Of a DNA stretch of 64,000 nucleotides, positions 47,121 to 55,703 are shown piece by piece. The DNA is taken from NCBI RefSeq assembly GCF_001006325.2, contig NZ_LBIA02000001.1:558001-622000 (forward strand), written 5' to 3'. How positions within the stretch are numbered: the first letter of the stretch is position 1; each line of letters begins with the position of its first letter. The translations under genes and the position numbers were made by a program. A model generated the notes under the pieces. That model did not search any database, was not told the origin of the DNA, and worked only from the letters and a program-made list of their open reading frames with translations. Origin of the DNA: Afipia massiliensis. GTDB taxonomy: Bacteria > Pseudomonadota > Alphaproteobacteria > Rhizobiales > Xanthobacteraceae.

Positions 47121-47387
47121 ATGAGACTAAAAGCAGGCGACGTCGTTGTTCTTAAATCCGGTGGTCAGGCGATGACTGTCGCCGAGGTCACCGACGAGAC
47201 GGTCGAGTGCATCTGGCTCGGCGAAGAAGGCGACCTGTTCCGCGAAAAGCTTCCGCCGTCCGTTCTCGAACTCGCTCACATCGACCTGTCGGACGATGAG
47301 GACGAACACGACGAAGACGAAGGCAGCGAAGAAGACGAGAGCGAAAGCGAAGACCAGCACGCGAAGAAGACGGCGGAAGTCGCCTGA
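47121..47387 (+). CDS. YodC-type (DUF2158) small protein with acidic tail
   Basis: An 88-residue protein. Residues 1-55 match the YodC/DUF2158 fold (LKAGDVVVLKSGGQAMTVAE, VECIWLG). The remaining 33 residues are almost all Asp, Glu and Ser (DDEDEHDEDEGSEEDESESE), an extension not usual for the family. Function unknown. AAGGAG lies at 47110, about five bases before ATG 47121. A hairpin (ACCTCTCC 47410-47417 / GGAGAGGT 47430-47437) follows in the short space before cca. Confidence 0.8.
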   Translation: MRLKAGDVVVLKSGGQAMTVAEVTDETVECIWLGEEGDLFREKLPPSVLELAHIDLSDDEDEHDEDEGSEEDESESEDQHAKKTAEVA

Positions 47388-47450
47388 AGGCGACAGCGCA
47401 TACTTCTTCACCTCTCCCCGTTCTGACGAGGAGAGGTCAAACAAGCACGA

Positions 47451-48707
47451 TCAAAGCCGGTGATCCCGCGTGAATCGCGCGACGGTGTCATCGGCGATGG
47501 TTGTCAGCGCCGCTGCATCGAGCGGAAACTGCATCGCCAGCCACGCATCCTCGGCCAGCGTCAGCACGTGGCCGAGCGCCGGACCTTCCGCGAAGCCACG
47601 CGCAATGAAGTCCGCCGCCTTGAGCGGGAAAACCGGAGCCGTCCAGCGCTGCGGCAACGTCACGAGATCACGCCACTGCGGTGAGTTGAAACCCTGCCCC
47701 GCCCGCGACCATGCCAGCATGATCCGGTCGAGATAGCGCGGCGCACCCAGCCGGTACAACCTGCGCTGCGCCGTCGCCTCGTCCATGCCGGCCGCCCGCC
47801 ACCAGCGATGCCCCATCGAATCGAGGCGCTTGGTTTCGGCATTGGACAGCCGCCAGCGCAGCGACAGGCGCTTCGCATCTTCGGTGACCGCGACCCCCAA
47901 TGCGCCAAGGCGGAGCGTTGCGTCCGGTCCAATCCCCAGCTCGCGCTCGGCGGCGATCATGTTGGCGAGGGCGCCGTGATAGACCACGCCCGCCGTCAGC
48001 CGCAGCAGCAGTCCCGCGTCGTCCATCGCCACCAGCGCCGGTGCCGCGCCCTTCGCGACCATCAGCTTGAGCATTTCAATCCGGATGCGCTCGGCGGACA
48101 GACCTGACAGGCCGTCGCGTCCGGCGATGCAGGCCTCATACCCGGCAGGGTCCGGCGCACCCTCGCCATAGGCCGCGTGAATCCGGAAGAATCGCAGGAT
48201 GCGCAGGTAATCCTCGGCAATGCGCTGCGCGGGCTCGCCGATGAAGCGCACGCGGCGGGCTTTGATGTCCGCCAGCCCGCCAATTTCGTCGTGAACAACA
48301 CCATCCGGCGTCACCGACAAGCCGTTGATCGTGAAGTCACGGCGCATTGCGTCGCGCCTCCAGTCGCGGCCGAAGGCCACCTTGGCCTTGCGCCCGAAGG
48401 TCTCGATGTCCTCGCGCAGCGTGGTCACTTCGAACGGCTGGCCCTCGATCACCAGCGTGACTGTGCCGTGCTCGACGCCGGTCGGCACCGACTTGATATG
48501 CGCGAGCTTGGCGCGGCGGATCACTTCGTCCGGCAGCGCCGTGGTCGCAATATCGATATCGCCAACGGGAAGATCGAGCAGCGCATTGCGCACCGCGCCG
48601 CCCGCCACCCTCGCTTCCTCGCCGTCCGCATTGAGCAAGGTCAGCACCCGCGCCGTCGCGCCAGCCTTCAACCAGGGGGCGTCGCGCAGCGAACGCGGAG
48701 CGCTCAT
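47451..48707 (-). CDS. CCA tRNA nucleotidyltransferase
   Basis: A 418-residue class II nucleotidyltransferase that adds or repairs the 3' CCA of tRNA. GGAVRNALLDLPVGDIDIAT is the head-domain motif with the catalytic acidic pair DID, followed by VTTLREDIETFGRKAKVAFG with RDFTINGLS and LRILRFFRI. The C-terminal half is alphaproteobacterial in form. Last gene of the operon DUF1285 - NUDIX - DUF6111 - cca, overlapping DUF6111 by four bases. Confidence 0.94.
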   Translation of the reverse strand: MSAPRSLRDAPWLKAGATARVLTLLNADGEEARVAGGAVRNALLDLPVGDIDIATTALPDEVIRRAKLAHIKSVPTGVEHGTVTLVIEGQPFEVTTLREDIETFGRKAKVAFGRDWRRDAMRRDFTINGLSVTPDGVVHDEIGGLADIKARRVRFIGEPAQRIAEDYLRILRFFRIHAAYGEGAPDPAGYEACIAGRDGLSGLSAERIRIEMLKLMVAKGAAPALVAMDDAGLLLRLTAGVVYHGALANMIAAERELGIGPDATLRLGALGVAVTEDAKRLSLRWRLSNAETKRLDSMGHRWWRAAGMDEATAQRRLYRLGAPRYLDRIMLAWSRAGQGFNSPQWRDLVTLPQRWTAPVFPLKAADFIARGFAEGPALGHVLTLAEDAWLAMQFPLDAAALTTIADDTVARFTRDHRL

Positions 48708-48967
48708 TTCTCGGACCCCCGGATCAGCTTGCCGTCCTCAACCCGCGCGGGCGTATAGGTCGAGCCGGGAGGCGCGCCGGAGAAATGCGCCAGCAACACC
48801 AGACTGACGATCACAAGCACAAACGCCGCCACCGCCAGCTTGCCGACGACATGGAGTGGCCACGATGACTTGACCCAGACGCCCGAGCGGCTTGCCAGAA
48901 GGAACGCCGCATAGACCGCAAATGGAATGAGGAAGATTGCGATCTCGGTGAGGACGGGACGGATCAT
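48704..48967 (-). CDS. DUF6111 small membrane protein
   Basis: An 87-residue protein with two transmembrane helices (EIAIFLIPFAVYAAFLLASR and VVGKLAVAAFVLVIVSLVLL) and a short polar C-terminus. It matches the DUF6111 proteins seen between NUDIX and cca genes in Bradyrhizobium relatives. ATGA overlaps join it to both neighbours. No function is known. Confidence 0.82.
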   Translation of the reverse strand: MIRPVLTEIAIFLIPFAVYAAFLLASRSGVWVKSSWPLHVVGKLAVAAFVLVIVSLVLLAHFSGAPPGSTYTPARVEDGKLIRGSEK

Positions 48968-49656
48968 GAAAGACAGATCCGTTCATACATCGCGCGCAGC
49001 ATGCCCGCAGTCGCACCCCAGATGTAATGCGTCTCGAACGGCATCTCATAAAACGAGCGCTGCATGCCGCGGAATTCCTTGCTGCCGAGCTTGTGATTGA
49101 CCGGGTCCATCAGGAACGCCAGCGGCACCTCGAATGCGGCATCGACTTCATTGGCGTTGATCGTGAGTTCGAAGCCCGGCCGGACACGCGCCAGCGTCGG
49201 CAGAATCCGAAATCCGAAGCCGGTTGCATACACATCGAGGTAACCGATCGGTTCGACGAAATCCCGCTTGAGCCCGATCTCCTCGTCGGCTTCGCGCAGC
49301 GCCGCATCCATCGGCGAGGCATCCGTCGGATCGATCTTGCCGCCGGGAAACGATATCTGTCCGGCGTGCTCGTTGAGATGTTCGGCGCGCTTGGTCAGCA
49401 GCACCATCGGCACATCGCGCTCCACGATCGGAACGAGAACCGCCGCCGGACGCACCGGACGCTCCTTCGCGATGATCTGCAGCATCGCATCAGTGCCGAA
49501 ATCGCCGGTCGGCGCCAGCACGGCGGCGTCGGTCAATCCAGGCGGCACATCGAAATTCAGGCGTTCTCGCGACCGGCGAAAGAATTCGCCGGACGTGATC
49601 TCGGCCGCTGCCGCGATGTTGTCAGGTACCGCGTCCCTCAAAACAGTCTTCGTCAA
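48964..49656 (-). CDS. NUDIX hydrolase, CoA pyrophosphatase type
   Basis: A 230-residue NUDIX protein. The box is GKIDPTDASPMDAALREADEEIG (first part GG, then READEEIGL), preceded by LTKRAEHLNEHAGQISFPGG, which is the UPF0035 motif of coenzyme A pyrophosphatases. It starts with TTG 49656, preceded by AGAGGA six or seven bases upstream. The longer frame up to 49836 overlaps the DUF1285 gene and is not likely coding. It lies 16 bases after DUF1285. Confidence 0.88.
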   Translation of the reverse strand: MTKTVLRDAVPDNIAAAAEITSGEFFRRSRERLNFDVPPGLTDAAVLAPTGDFGTDAMLQIIAKERPVRPAAVLVPIVERDVPMVLLTKRAEHLNEHAGQISFPGGKIDPTDASPMDAALREADEEIGLKRDFVEPIGYLDVYATGFGFRILPTLARVRPGFELTINANEVDAAFEVPLAFLMDPVNHKLGSKEFRGMQRSFYEMPFETHYIWGATAGMLRAMYERICLS

Positions 49657-49672
49657 CCCAAATCCTCTTTCG

Positions 49673-50281
49673 TCAAACAGGGTCGCGCGCCTGCGCGGCG
49701 TCCGCCATCGAGAAGAACTCGCCGCCCGACGTGACCCCGAACATCTCGTGGCCATCGACGGTGCGAATTTCACCCATCTCGACCAGATCATAATAGAGCG
49801 CGCGTGTGACTTTTGCCCACAAATCCGCACGCACATGGAGGTATGGCGTTAGCCCACCGTCGGCCGCGGCTTCGAACCGCAGCCTGTGGGCGCCATCGCA
49901 TGGCACCCATTCGTCGACATTGGTGCGGAAACTCAACACCCGCGCCGCACCATCACCGTCTTGCTCCATCTCAACAGCGAGAAACGGCGCGTCATCGACG
50001 CGGATACCAACCTTCTCCACCGGCGTGACCAGAAAATACTTGCCGTCTTCGCGCTTGAGGATTGTGGAAAACAGCTTCACCAGCGCCGGCCGCCCGATCG
50101 GTGTCCCAAGATAGAACCATGTGCCGTCGTTCGCGATCCGCATGTCGAGATCGCCGCAGAACGGCGGATTCCACAAATGGACCGGCGGCAGACCTTTTGT
50201 CGCAGCACCGCGCGCAGCATGAGTCAGCCCGTCCAGACGCTGAACCGGATTCGGCTCCTGTTTCTGCCCTTGGTTCGCCAT
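49673..50281 (-). CDS. DUF1285 protein
   Basis: A 202-residue protein of DUF1285, typically encoded opposite MoxR operons in Bradyrhizobium relatives. Recognisable stretches are PPVHLWNPPFCGDLDMRIAN, DGTWFYLGTPIGRPALVKLF and YFLVTPVEKVGIRVDDAPFL. No function is known. ATG 50281 (MANQGQK) was chosen over ATG 50332. First gene of the leftward operon ending with cca. Confidence 0.88.
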   Translation of the reverse strand: MANQGQKQEPNPVQRLDGLTHAARGAATKGLPPVHLWNPPFCGDLDMRIANDGTWFYLGTPIGRPALVKLFSTILKREDGKYFLVTPVEKVGIRVDDAPFLAVEMEQDGDGAARVLSFRTNVDEWVPCDGAHRLRFEAAADGGLTPYLHVRADLWAKVTRALYYDLVEMGEIRTVDGHEMFGVTSGGEFFSMADAAQARDPV

Positions 50282-50453
50282 TGTTTGCCCTGACCGTTGA
50301 CGCTTCTGTTTGGCACGAATGGTGCACAACAAGAAGCCGAGAGACCGCTGATCGAGAACGGATGAACGACCAACAAATCACCCCGGCGCCCGGCGCGATT
50401 ACTCGCCACATCGTGATGAGTTTCAAGCCCCCTAGCCGCTAATGTGGGGACAG

Positions 50454-50618
50454 CTAGTGTGGTGGTTCGCAAGTCCGCATCATTTATCCGGGGGCATCTC
50501 ATCTGCGGACTTGCGAACTAAAACCACACTAGAATTAGTTGTTCTAGTGTCCTTCCGAATCCGAAGTTCGCTTCGGAACGTGCTGCAAGGAAAGCGAACT
50601 TCGGATTCGGGACACTAG
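50454..50618. repeat. Double-hairpin element, copy C
   Basis: Hairpin 1: CTAGTGTGGT (50454-50463) plus GTTCGCAAGTCCGCA (50465-50479) pairs with TGCGGACTTGCGAAC (50504-50518) and ACCACACTAG (50523-50532). Hairpin 2: CTAGTGTCC (50544-50552) plus CGAATCCGAAGTTCGCTT (50556-50573) pairs with AAGCGAACTTCGGATTCG (50592-50609) and GGACACTAG (50610-50618). Hairpin 1 has an inner stem unlike that of copies A and B; hairpin 2 differs at several paired positions. It lies in the 467-base space between the divergent DUF1285 and moxR genes, where I see no gene and no other clear feature. Confidence 0.95.
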
Positions 50619-50748
50619 ATGGGTGAATACATAAGAGAATACATGGCCTTTGCACGGGTTTAGCATAGGCCTGCGGTCTGAAGTCCGGGCTTTGAGTCCC
50701 GCGGAACCCGAAAACGGAATCGTGCGGTCCACGCAAGGAGCGATGAAT

Positions 50749-51753
50749 ATGGCTGGCGCAGAAGGTGTCGAGAAACTGGAAGACGTGATCGTGCGCTCGG
50801 CCGAGCAGATCGCGGGGAACATCCGCACCGCCCGGGAGGCGGTTTCAACCGTCATCTTCGGGCAGGAACGCGTCGTCGAAAATGCGCTGGTCACGATCCT
50901 GTCGGGTGGACACGCATTGCTGATCGGCGTTCCGGGTCTGGCGAAAACCAAACTCGTGGAAACGCTCGGCATCACGCTCGGCCTCGATGCCAAGCGCGTG
51001 CAGTTCACGCCGGACCTGATGCCGTCGGATATTCTCGGAGCTGAAGTGCTGGATGAAAGCGTCAGCGGCAAGCGCTCATTCCGCTTCATCGCGGGGCCGG
51101 TGTTCGCACAACTCCTGATGGCAGACGAAATCAACCGCGCCAGCCCGCGCACGCAGTCTGCGTTGCTGCAGGCGATGCAGGAGCAGCACATCACCGTCGC
51201 CGGCGCACGCCACGATCTGCCGAAGCCGTTCCATGTGCTCGCCACGCAGAATCCGCTGGAGCAGGAAGGCACCTATCCGCTGCCGGAGGCTCAGCTCGAC
51301 CGCTTCCTGATGGAAATCGACGTCGAATATCCGGACCGCGACGCCGAGCGCAAAATCCTGTTCGACACCACCGGTGCGGACCAGTCGGTCGCGAAAGTGG
51401 CGATGACCGCCGAAACGCTGCTCACCGCACAGCGGCTGGTGCGGCGTCTGCCGGTGGGCGATTCCGTGGTCGAGGCAATTCTGTCGCTCGTCAGGTCCGC
51501 GCGTCCGGGTGAGGACAGCGGCGAGATCGGCAAGTCGATCGCGTGGGGACCGGGACCGCGCGCCAGCCAGGCGCTGATGCTCGCGGTTCGCGCGCGGGCG
51601 CTGCTCGACGGGCGGCTCGCGCCGTCGATCGACGACGTGCTGGATCTCGCGGAGCCCGTTCTCAAGCACCGCATGGCGCTGACGTTCTCGGCGCGCGCGG
51701 AGGGCCGCACCATTCCCGACATCATCAAGCAACTCAAATCACGGATCGGCTGA
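50749..51753 (+). CDS. MoxR-type AAA+ ATPase
   Basis: A 334-residue AAA+ ATPase of the MoxR group, thought to act as a chaperone for VWA-domain proteins or metal-enzyme assembly. Walker A GVPGLAKTK, Walker B LMADEINRASPRTQSALLQAM and sensor ATQNPLEQEGTYPLPEAQLD are clear. ATG 50749 (MAGAEGVEK) has AAGGAG eight bases upstream; ATG 50743 would leave only two. First gene of the operon moxR - DUF58 - DUF4159 - VWA-like. Its TGA overlaps the next ATG. Confidence 0.93.
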   Translation: MAGAEGVEKLEDVIVRSAEQIAGNIRTAREAVSTVIFGQERVVENALVTILSGGHALLIGVPGLAKTKLVETLGITLGLDAKRVQFTPDLMPSDILGAEVLDESVSGKRSFRFIAGPVFAQLLMADEINRASPRTQSALLQAMQEQHITVAGARHDLPKPFHVLATQNPLEQEGTYPLPEAQLDRFLMEIDVEYPDRDAERKILFDTTGADQSVAKVAMTAETLLTAQRLVRRLPVGDSVVEAILSLVRSARPGEDSGEIGKSIAWGPGPRASQALMLAVRARALLDGRLAPSIDDVLDLAEPVLKHRMALTFSARAEGRTIPDIIKQLKSRIG

Positions 51754-52697
51754 TGGCAGCACGGCCGCAACCCGCACTTCAGGAGATCGAAGCAGTCCGG
51801 CGTGCCGATGGTGAAAGCCGTTCGCTCGCCGCGTCGCTGCCGCGTCTCGTGCTGGAAGCGCGGCGCATCTCGGCCAACGTGATCCACGGCCTGCACGGGC
51901 GGCGGCGCGCCGGCACCGGCGAAAACTTCTGGCAATATCGCCGCTTCGTTTCCGGCGAAGCCGCGCAGAATGTCGACTGGCGGCGTTCGGCGCGCGACGA
52001 TCATCTCTACGTCCGCGAGCAGGAATGGGAGGCCGCGCACACCGTGTGGCTGTGGCCGGATCGCTCCAAATCGATGGCGTTCGCCTCGAAGACTGCGCGC
52101 GACAGCAAGCTTGAGCGCGCGCTTGTGGTGACGTTCGCGCTGGCCGACCTGCTGGTGGCCGGCGGCGAGCGCGTCGGCATTCCCGGCCTGATGAATCCGA
52201 GTTCGAGCAGCAACATCGTCGACAAGATGGCGCAGGCGATCCTGCACGACACGCTCACGCGGTCGAGCCTGCCGCCGTCCTTCGTACCGTCGGCGCTGTC
52301 GGAAGTCGTGGTGCTGTCCGATTTCTGGTCGCCCATCGGCGAGATCCACGCCATGCTCGCCGGGCTCTCGTCATCGGGCGCACACGGCACGCTGTTGCAG
52401 GTCGTCGATCCCGCCGAGGAAACGTTCCCCTATTCGGGCCGCGTTGAATTCGTCGAGCCCGAAGGCGGCGACGTCATCACCGCCGGACGCGCCGAAACCT
52501 GGGCGAAGGATTACATCGCGCGCGTTGCCGCGCATCGCGCCGCCATCCGCGAGGAAACCAACAAGCTCAGTTGGCTGTTCTCGACCCACACCACCGATCG
52601 CTCCGCCGCCGAACTGCTGCTGTATCTGCACAGCGGCATGATGGTCGCCAAAGGCAGCGCAGGCCGCGTCGCCGTGACAGCGGGGCGCAGCTCATGA
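51753..52697 (+). CDS. DUF58 protein
   Basis: A 314-residue protein with the DUF58 motif FWQYRRFVSGEAAQNVDWRR followed by LYVREQEWEAAHTVWLWPDR, a VWA-like fold found with MoxR. It starts at ATG 51753 (overlapping the moxR stop as TGATG) and overlaps the next gene as ATGA, so the three are translationally coupled. No transmembrane helix is obvious. It is probably a partner of the MoxR ATPase. Confidence 0.92.
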   Translation: MAARPQPALQEIEAVRRADGESRSLAASLPRLVLEARRISANVIHGLHGRRRAGTGENFWQYRRFVSGEAAQNVDWRRSARDDHLYVREQEWEAAHTVWLWPDRSKSMAFASKTARDSKLERALVVTFALADLLVAGGERVGIPGLMNPSSSSNIVDKMAQAILHDTLTRSSLPPSFVPSALSEVVVLSDFWSPIGEIHAMLAGLSSSGAHGTLLQVVDPAEETFPYSGRVEFVEPEGGDVITAGRAETWAKDYIARVAAHRAAIREETNKLSWLFSTHTTDRSAAELLLYLHSGMMVAKGSAGRVAVTAGRSS

Positions 52698-55558
52698 TGG
52701 GCCTGCCGCTCTCGTTCGCCGAACCATGGCTGCTGATGGGGCTGCTGAGCCTGCCGGCGCTGTGGTGGCTGCTGCGCGTGATGCCGCCGCGCCCGCGCCG
52801 CGTCGATTTTCCGCCGACGCGCCTGCTGTTCGACATCGCACCGAAGGAAGAAACGCCGTCGCGCTCGCCGTGGTGGCTAACGCTATTGCGCCTGCTCGCC
52901 GCAGCGCTCGTCATTCTCGCAGCCGCCGGTCCGATCTGGAATCCGAGCGAGGGCGTGACGCGCTCCAGCGCGCCGCTGGTGCTGTTGCTTGATGACGGCT
53001 GGAGCGCTGCGTCCAACTGGGACGCCCGCATCAAGACCGCCGACGATCTGATTTCCAATGCGGAGGCCGACCGGCGCGCTGTCGCGCTCGTTCCGCTGTC
53101 GGACTCGACCCGCGATATCACGCTGATTCCTGCGGGCACCGCGCGCGTGACACTGCGCCAGCTTACGCCGAAGCCCTACTCGGTCGAGCGGGTCGAGACG
53201 CTGCCCGCGCTGACGCGCTTCCTCGCCAAGACCGGCGACGGCGAAATCGTCTGGCTCAGCGACGGCATCGATACCGGACGCGGCAGCGAGTTCACCGAAG
53301 GCCTGGCGAAAACGATTCAGGATCGCACGCTGACGATTTTCGAAGGCGGCACTCCGCCAGCGCATGCGCTGGTCGCGGCGGAAAATGCAGCGGCAAAGAT
53401 GACGGTGAAGGTGCTGCGCGCCAATGGCGGCGGCGGTGACACCGGACTTGTCCGCGCGCTGGATCAGAAGGGCTCTCCGATCGGCGAGGCGAAATTTGCC
53501 TTCGGTTCCCAGGATCGCGAAACCGAGGCGAGCTTCGACCTGCCGGTGGAACTGCGCAACGACATCACGCGCCTCGAAGTTTCCGGCGAGCGCTCGGCCG
53601 GCGCGGTGCAACTGCTCGACAAACGCTGGCGCCGCCGCGCCATCGGCATCGTCTCGGGCGCAACCAGCGACACGGCACAGCCGCTGCTGGCCTCGACATT
53701 CTATCTGGCACGCGCGCTGGCGCCGTTCGCCGACGTGCGGCTTGGCGAACGCGGCTCGCCCGCAGTGGCGATTGGACAGTTTCTCGACCAGAAGCTGCCG
53801 ATGATCGTGCTTGCCGACGTCGGCACCTTGTCGCCTGAGATCCGCGACCGGCTCAACACATGGATCAGGCAGGGCGGCGTGCTGGTTCGCTTCGCCGGGC
53901 CGCGCCTTGCCGCAGGCGACGACGATCTCGTGCCGGTGAGACTGCGGCGTGGTGGACGCAGCTTGGGGGGCAGCCTTACCTGGGAGAAGCCGCAGCCGCT
54001 GGCATCATTCACCGCCGACGGACCGTTCGCTGGCCTTGTCGTTCCGAAAGACATCACCGTGACGCGTCAGGTGCTGGCCGAACCCGATCCGGGGCTCGCC
54101 GCGCGAAGCTGGGCCTCGCTCGCCGACGGCACGCCGCTGGTGACCGGCGAACACCGTGACAAAGGCCTGATCGCGCTGTTCCATATCAGCGCCGATATGC
54201 GCTGGTCGGACCTGCCGCTCTCTGGCACCTTCGTCGAGATGCTGCGGCGAATCGTCGATATGTCCGGCTATACGGCCAACATAGGCGCGGGTGTCGCCAC
54301 TGAAGCCGGAGCGGAAACGGTTGCGCCGATCCGCACCCTCGACGGCTTCGGCGCGTTCGGACCACCGCCTTCCACTGCGAAGCCGTTGCGCGCGGACTAC
54401 CGCGACCGCGCCACGCCCGATCATCCGCCCGGTCTTTACGGCCCTGCAGACGGCCCGCTTGCGGTGAACGCGCTCGCTGCCGCGGACAGGCTCGCGCCGC
54501 TCGATACCTCTGCGTTGAAGGCGCGGCGCGCGACCTACACCAACGCCGAGCCGCGTGAACTGCGCGGCATCCTGCTCTCGACTGCGCTGGCGCTGTTCCT
54601 GATCGACGCGATCATCGTCGCTATTCTGGGCGGCGGCCTCACGGCCCTGCTGCGGCGGCGGACGGCGACGGCAGCGCTCGCCGCCGCATTCGCGCTGGCA
54701 TCTGTGACTGGCCTCCCCTCGCCGTCTTACGCGCAGGCCCCGAAGACTCCGCCGAGGAGCGCGCCTGCCAAGCCCCCTGCAAGCAACCCCGCCAGTGACG
54801 ACTTCGCCATCAAGGCAGTTTCACAGACGCGCCTCGCCTATGTCGTCACCGGCAACGCCGACGTGGATTCCATCGTCAAGGCCGGACTTTCCGGGCTGAC
54901 ACTGTTTCTCGCGCAACGCACCGCGCTGGAAGCCGGCGAGCCTGTCGGCGTCGATCCGGCGCGCGACGAACTCGCCTTCTTCCCGCTGGTGTACTGGCCC
55001 GTGATCACCGGCACACCGAAGCCGTCGCAGGACGCCATCAACAAGCTCGACGCCTACATGAAACAGGGCGGCACGGTGCTGTTCGACACCCGCGATGCGA
55101 TCGAAGCGCCACCGGGTCCGGGCGGTGAATCGCAAACCCCCGGCATGCTGACGCTGCGCGAGATTTTGTCCTCGCTTGATATTCCCGAGCTTGAGCCGGT
55201 GCCGCGCGAACACGTGCTGACCAAAACATTCTACCTGCTGCGCGACTTCCCGGGCCGTTTCAACTCGGGGCAGACCTGGGTCGAAACACTGCCGCGCGTC
55301 GACGACGAGGATGCAGCCGACCGGCCCGCACGCGGCGGCGACGGGGTCTCGCCGATCATCATCACCTCGAACGATCTTGCCGGCGCTTGGGCGATGCGGA
55401 CCGACGGCCAGCCCATGCTGCCGCTGACGCCGGGCGATCCGCGCCAGCGCGAAATGGCCTTCCGTTCCGGCGTCAACATCGTGATGTACACCCTGACCGG
55501 CAACTACAAGGCCGACCAGGTCCACGCGCCCGCTCTCATTGAACGGCTGGGGCAATGA
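52694..55558 (+). CDS. BatA-like/DUF4159 membrane protein
   Basis: A 954-residue protein. The N-terminus has two helices (about 9-27 and 59-77) with PPRPRRVDFPPTRLLFDIAP between, as in BatA-type Aerotolerance-regulator N-termini; a large periplasmic region follows with VWA-like character (LVLLLDDGWSAAS). Helices near residues 630-670 precede a second exported segment and a C-terminal DUF4159 domain (about 700-950: LAYVVTGNADVDSIVKAGLS, GGTVLFDTRDAI). The fusion of BatA-like and DUF4159 regions is found in alphaproteobacteria. Third gene of the operon. Confidence 0.88.
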   Translation: MMGLPLSFAEPWLLMGLLSLPALWWLLRVMPPRPRRVDFPPTRLLFDIAPKEETPSRSPWWLTLLRLLAAALVILAAAGPIWNPSEGVTRSSAPLVLLLDDGWSAASNWDARIKTADDLISNAEADRRAVALVPLSDSTRDITLIPAGTARVTLRQLTPKPYSVERVETLPALTRFLAKTGDGEIVWLSDGIDTGRGSEFTEGLAKTIQDRTLTIFEGGTPPAHALVAAENAAAKMTVKVLRANGGGGDTGLVRALDQKGSPIGEAKFAFGSQDRETEASFDLPVELRNDITRLEVSGERSAGAVQLLDKRWRRRAIGIVSGATSDTAQPLLASTFYLARALAPFADVRLGERGSPAVAIGQFLDQKLPMIVLADVGTLSPEIRDRLNTWIRQGGVLVRFAGPRLAAGDDDLVPVRLRRGGRSLGGSLTWEKPQPLASFTADGPFAGLVVPKDITVTRQVLAEPDPGLAARSWASLADGTPLVTGEHRDKGLIALFHISADMRWSDLPLSGTFVEMLRRIVDMSGYTANIGAGVATEAGAETVAPIRTLDGFGAFGPPPSTAKPLRADYRDRATPDHPPGLYGPADGPLAVNALAAADRLAPLDTSALKARRATYTNAEPRELRGILLSTALALFLIDAIIVAILGGGLTALLRRRTATAALAAAFALASVTGLPSPSYAQAPKTPPRSAPAKPPASNPASDDFAIKAVSQTRLAYVVTGNADVDSIVKAGLSGLTLFLAQRTALEAGEPVGVDPARDELAFFPLVYWPVITGTPKPSQDAINKLDAYMKQGGTVLFDTRDAIEAPPGPGGESQTPGMLTLREILSSLDIPELEPVPREHVLTKTFYLLRDFPGRFNSGQTWVETLPRVDDEDAADRPARGGDGVSPIIITSNDLAGAWAMRTDGQPMLPLTPGDPRQREMAFRSGVNIVMYTLTGNYKADQVHAPALIERLGQ

Positions 55559-55589
55559 GCATGAGCATTGCACCTTCAAACAATAACGC

Positions 55590-55681
55590 CGTCATGGCCG
55601 GGCTTGTCCCGGCCATCCACGTCTTATTCTTGTCTGCTCGCAAGGAAGGCGTGGATGCCCGGGACAAGCCCGGGCATGACG
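55590..55681. repeat. Palindromic intergenic repeat, CGTCATGGCCGGG type
   Basis: CGTCATGGCCGGGCTTGTCC and the following GGCCATCCACG pair with the right arm CGTGGATGCCCGGGACAAGC plus CCGGGCATGACG (55650-55681). It sits inside the MoxR operon, between the DUF4159 gene and the VWA-like gene. Confidence 0.9.
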
Positions 55682-55703
55682 ATGAACTCAAAGTCTGTAC
55701 GTC

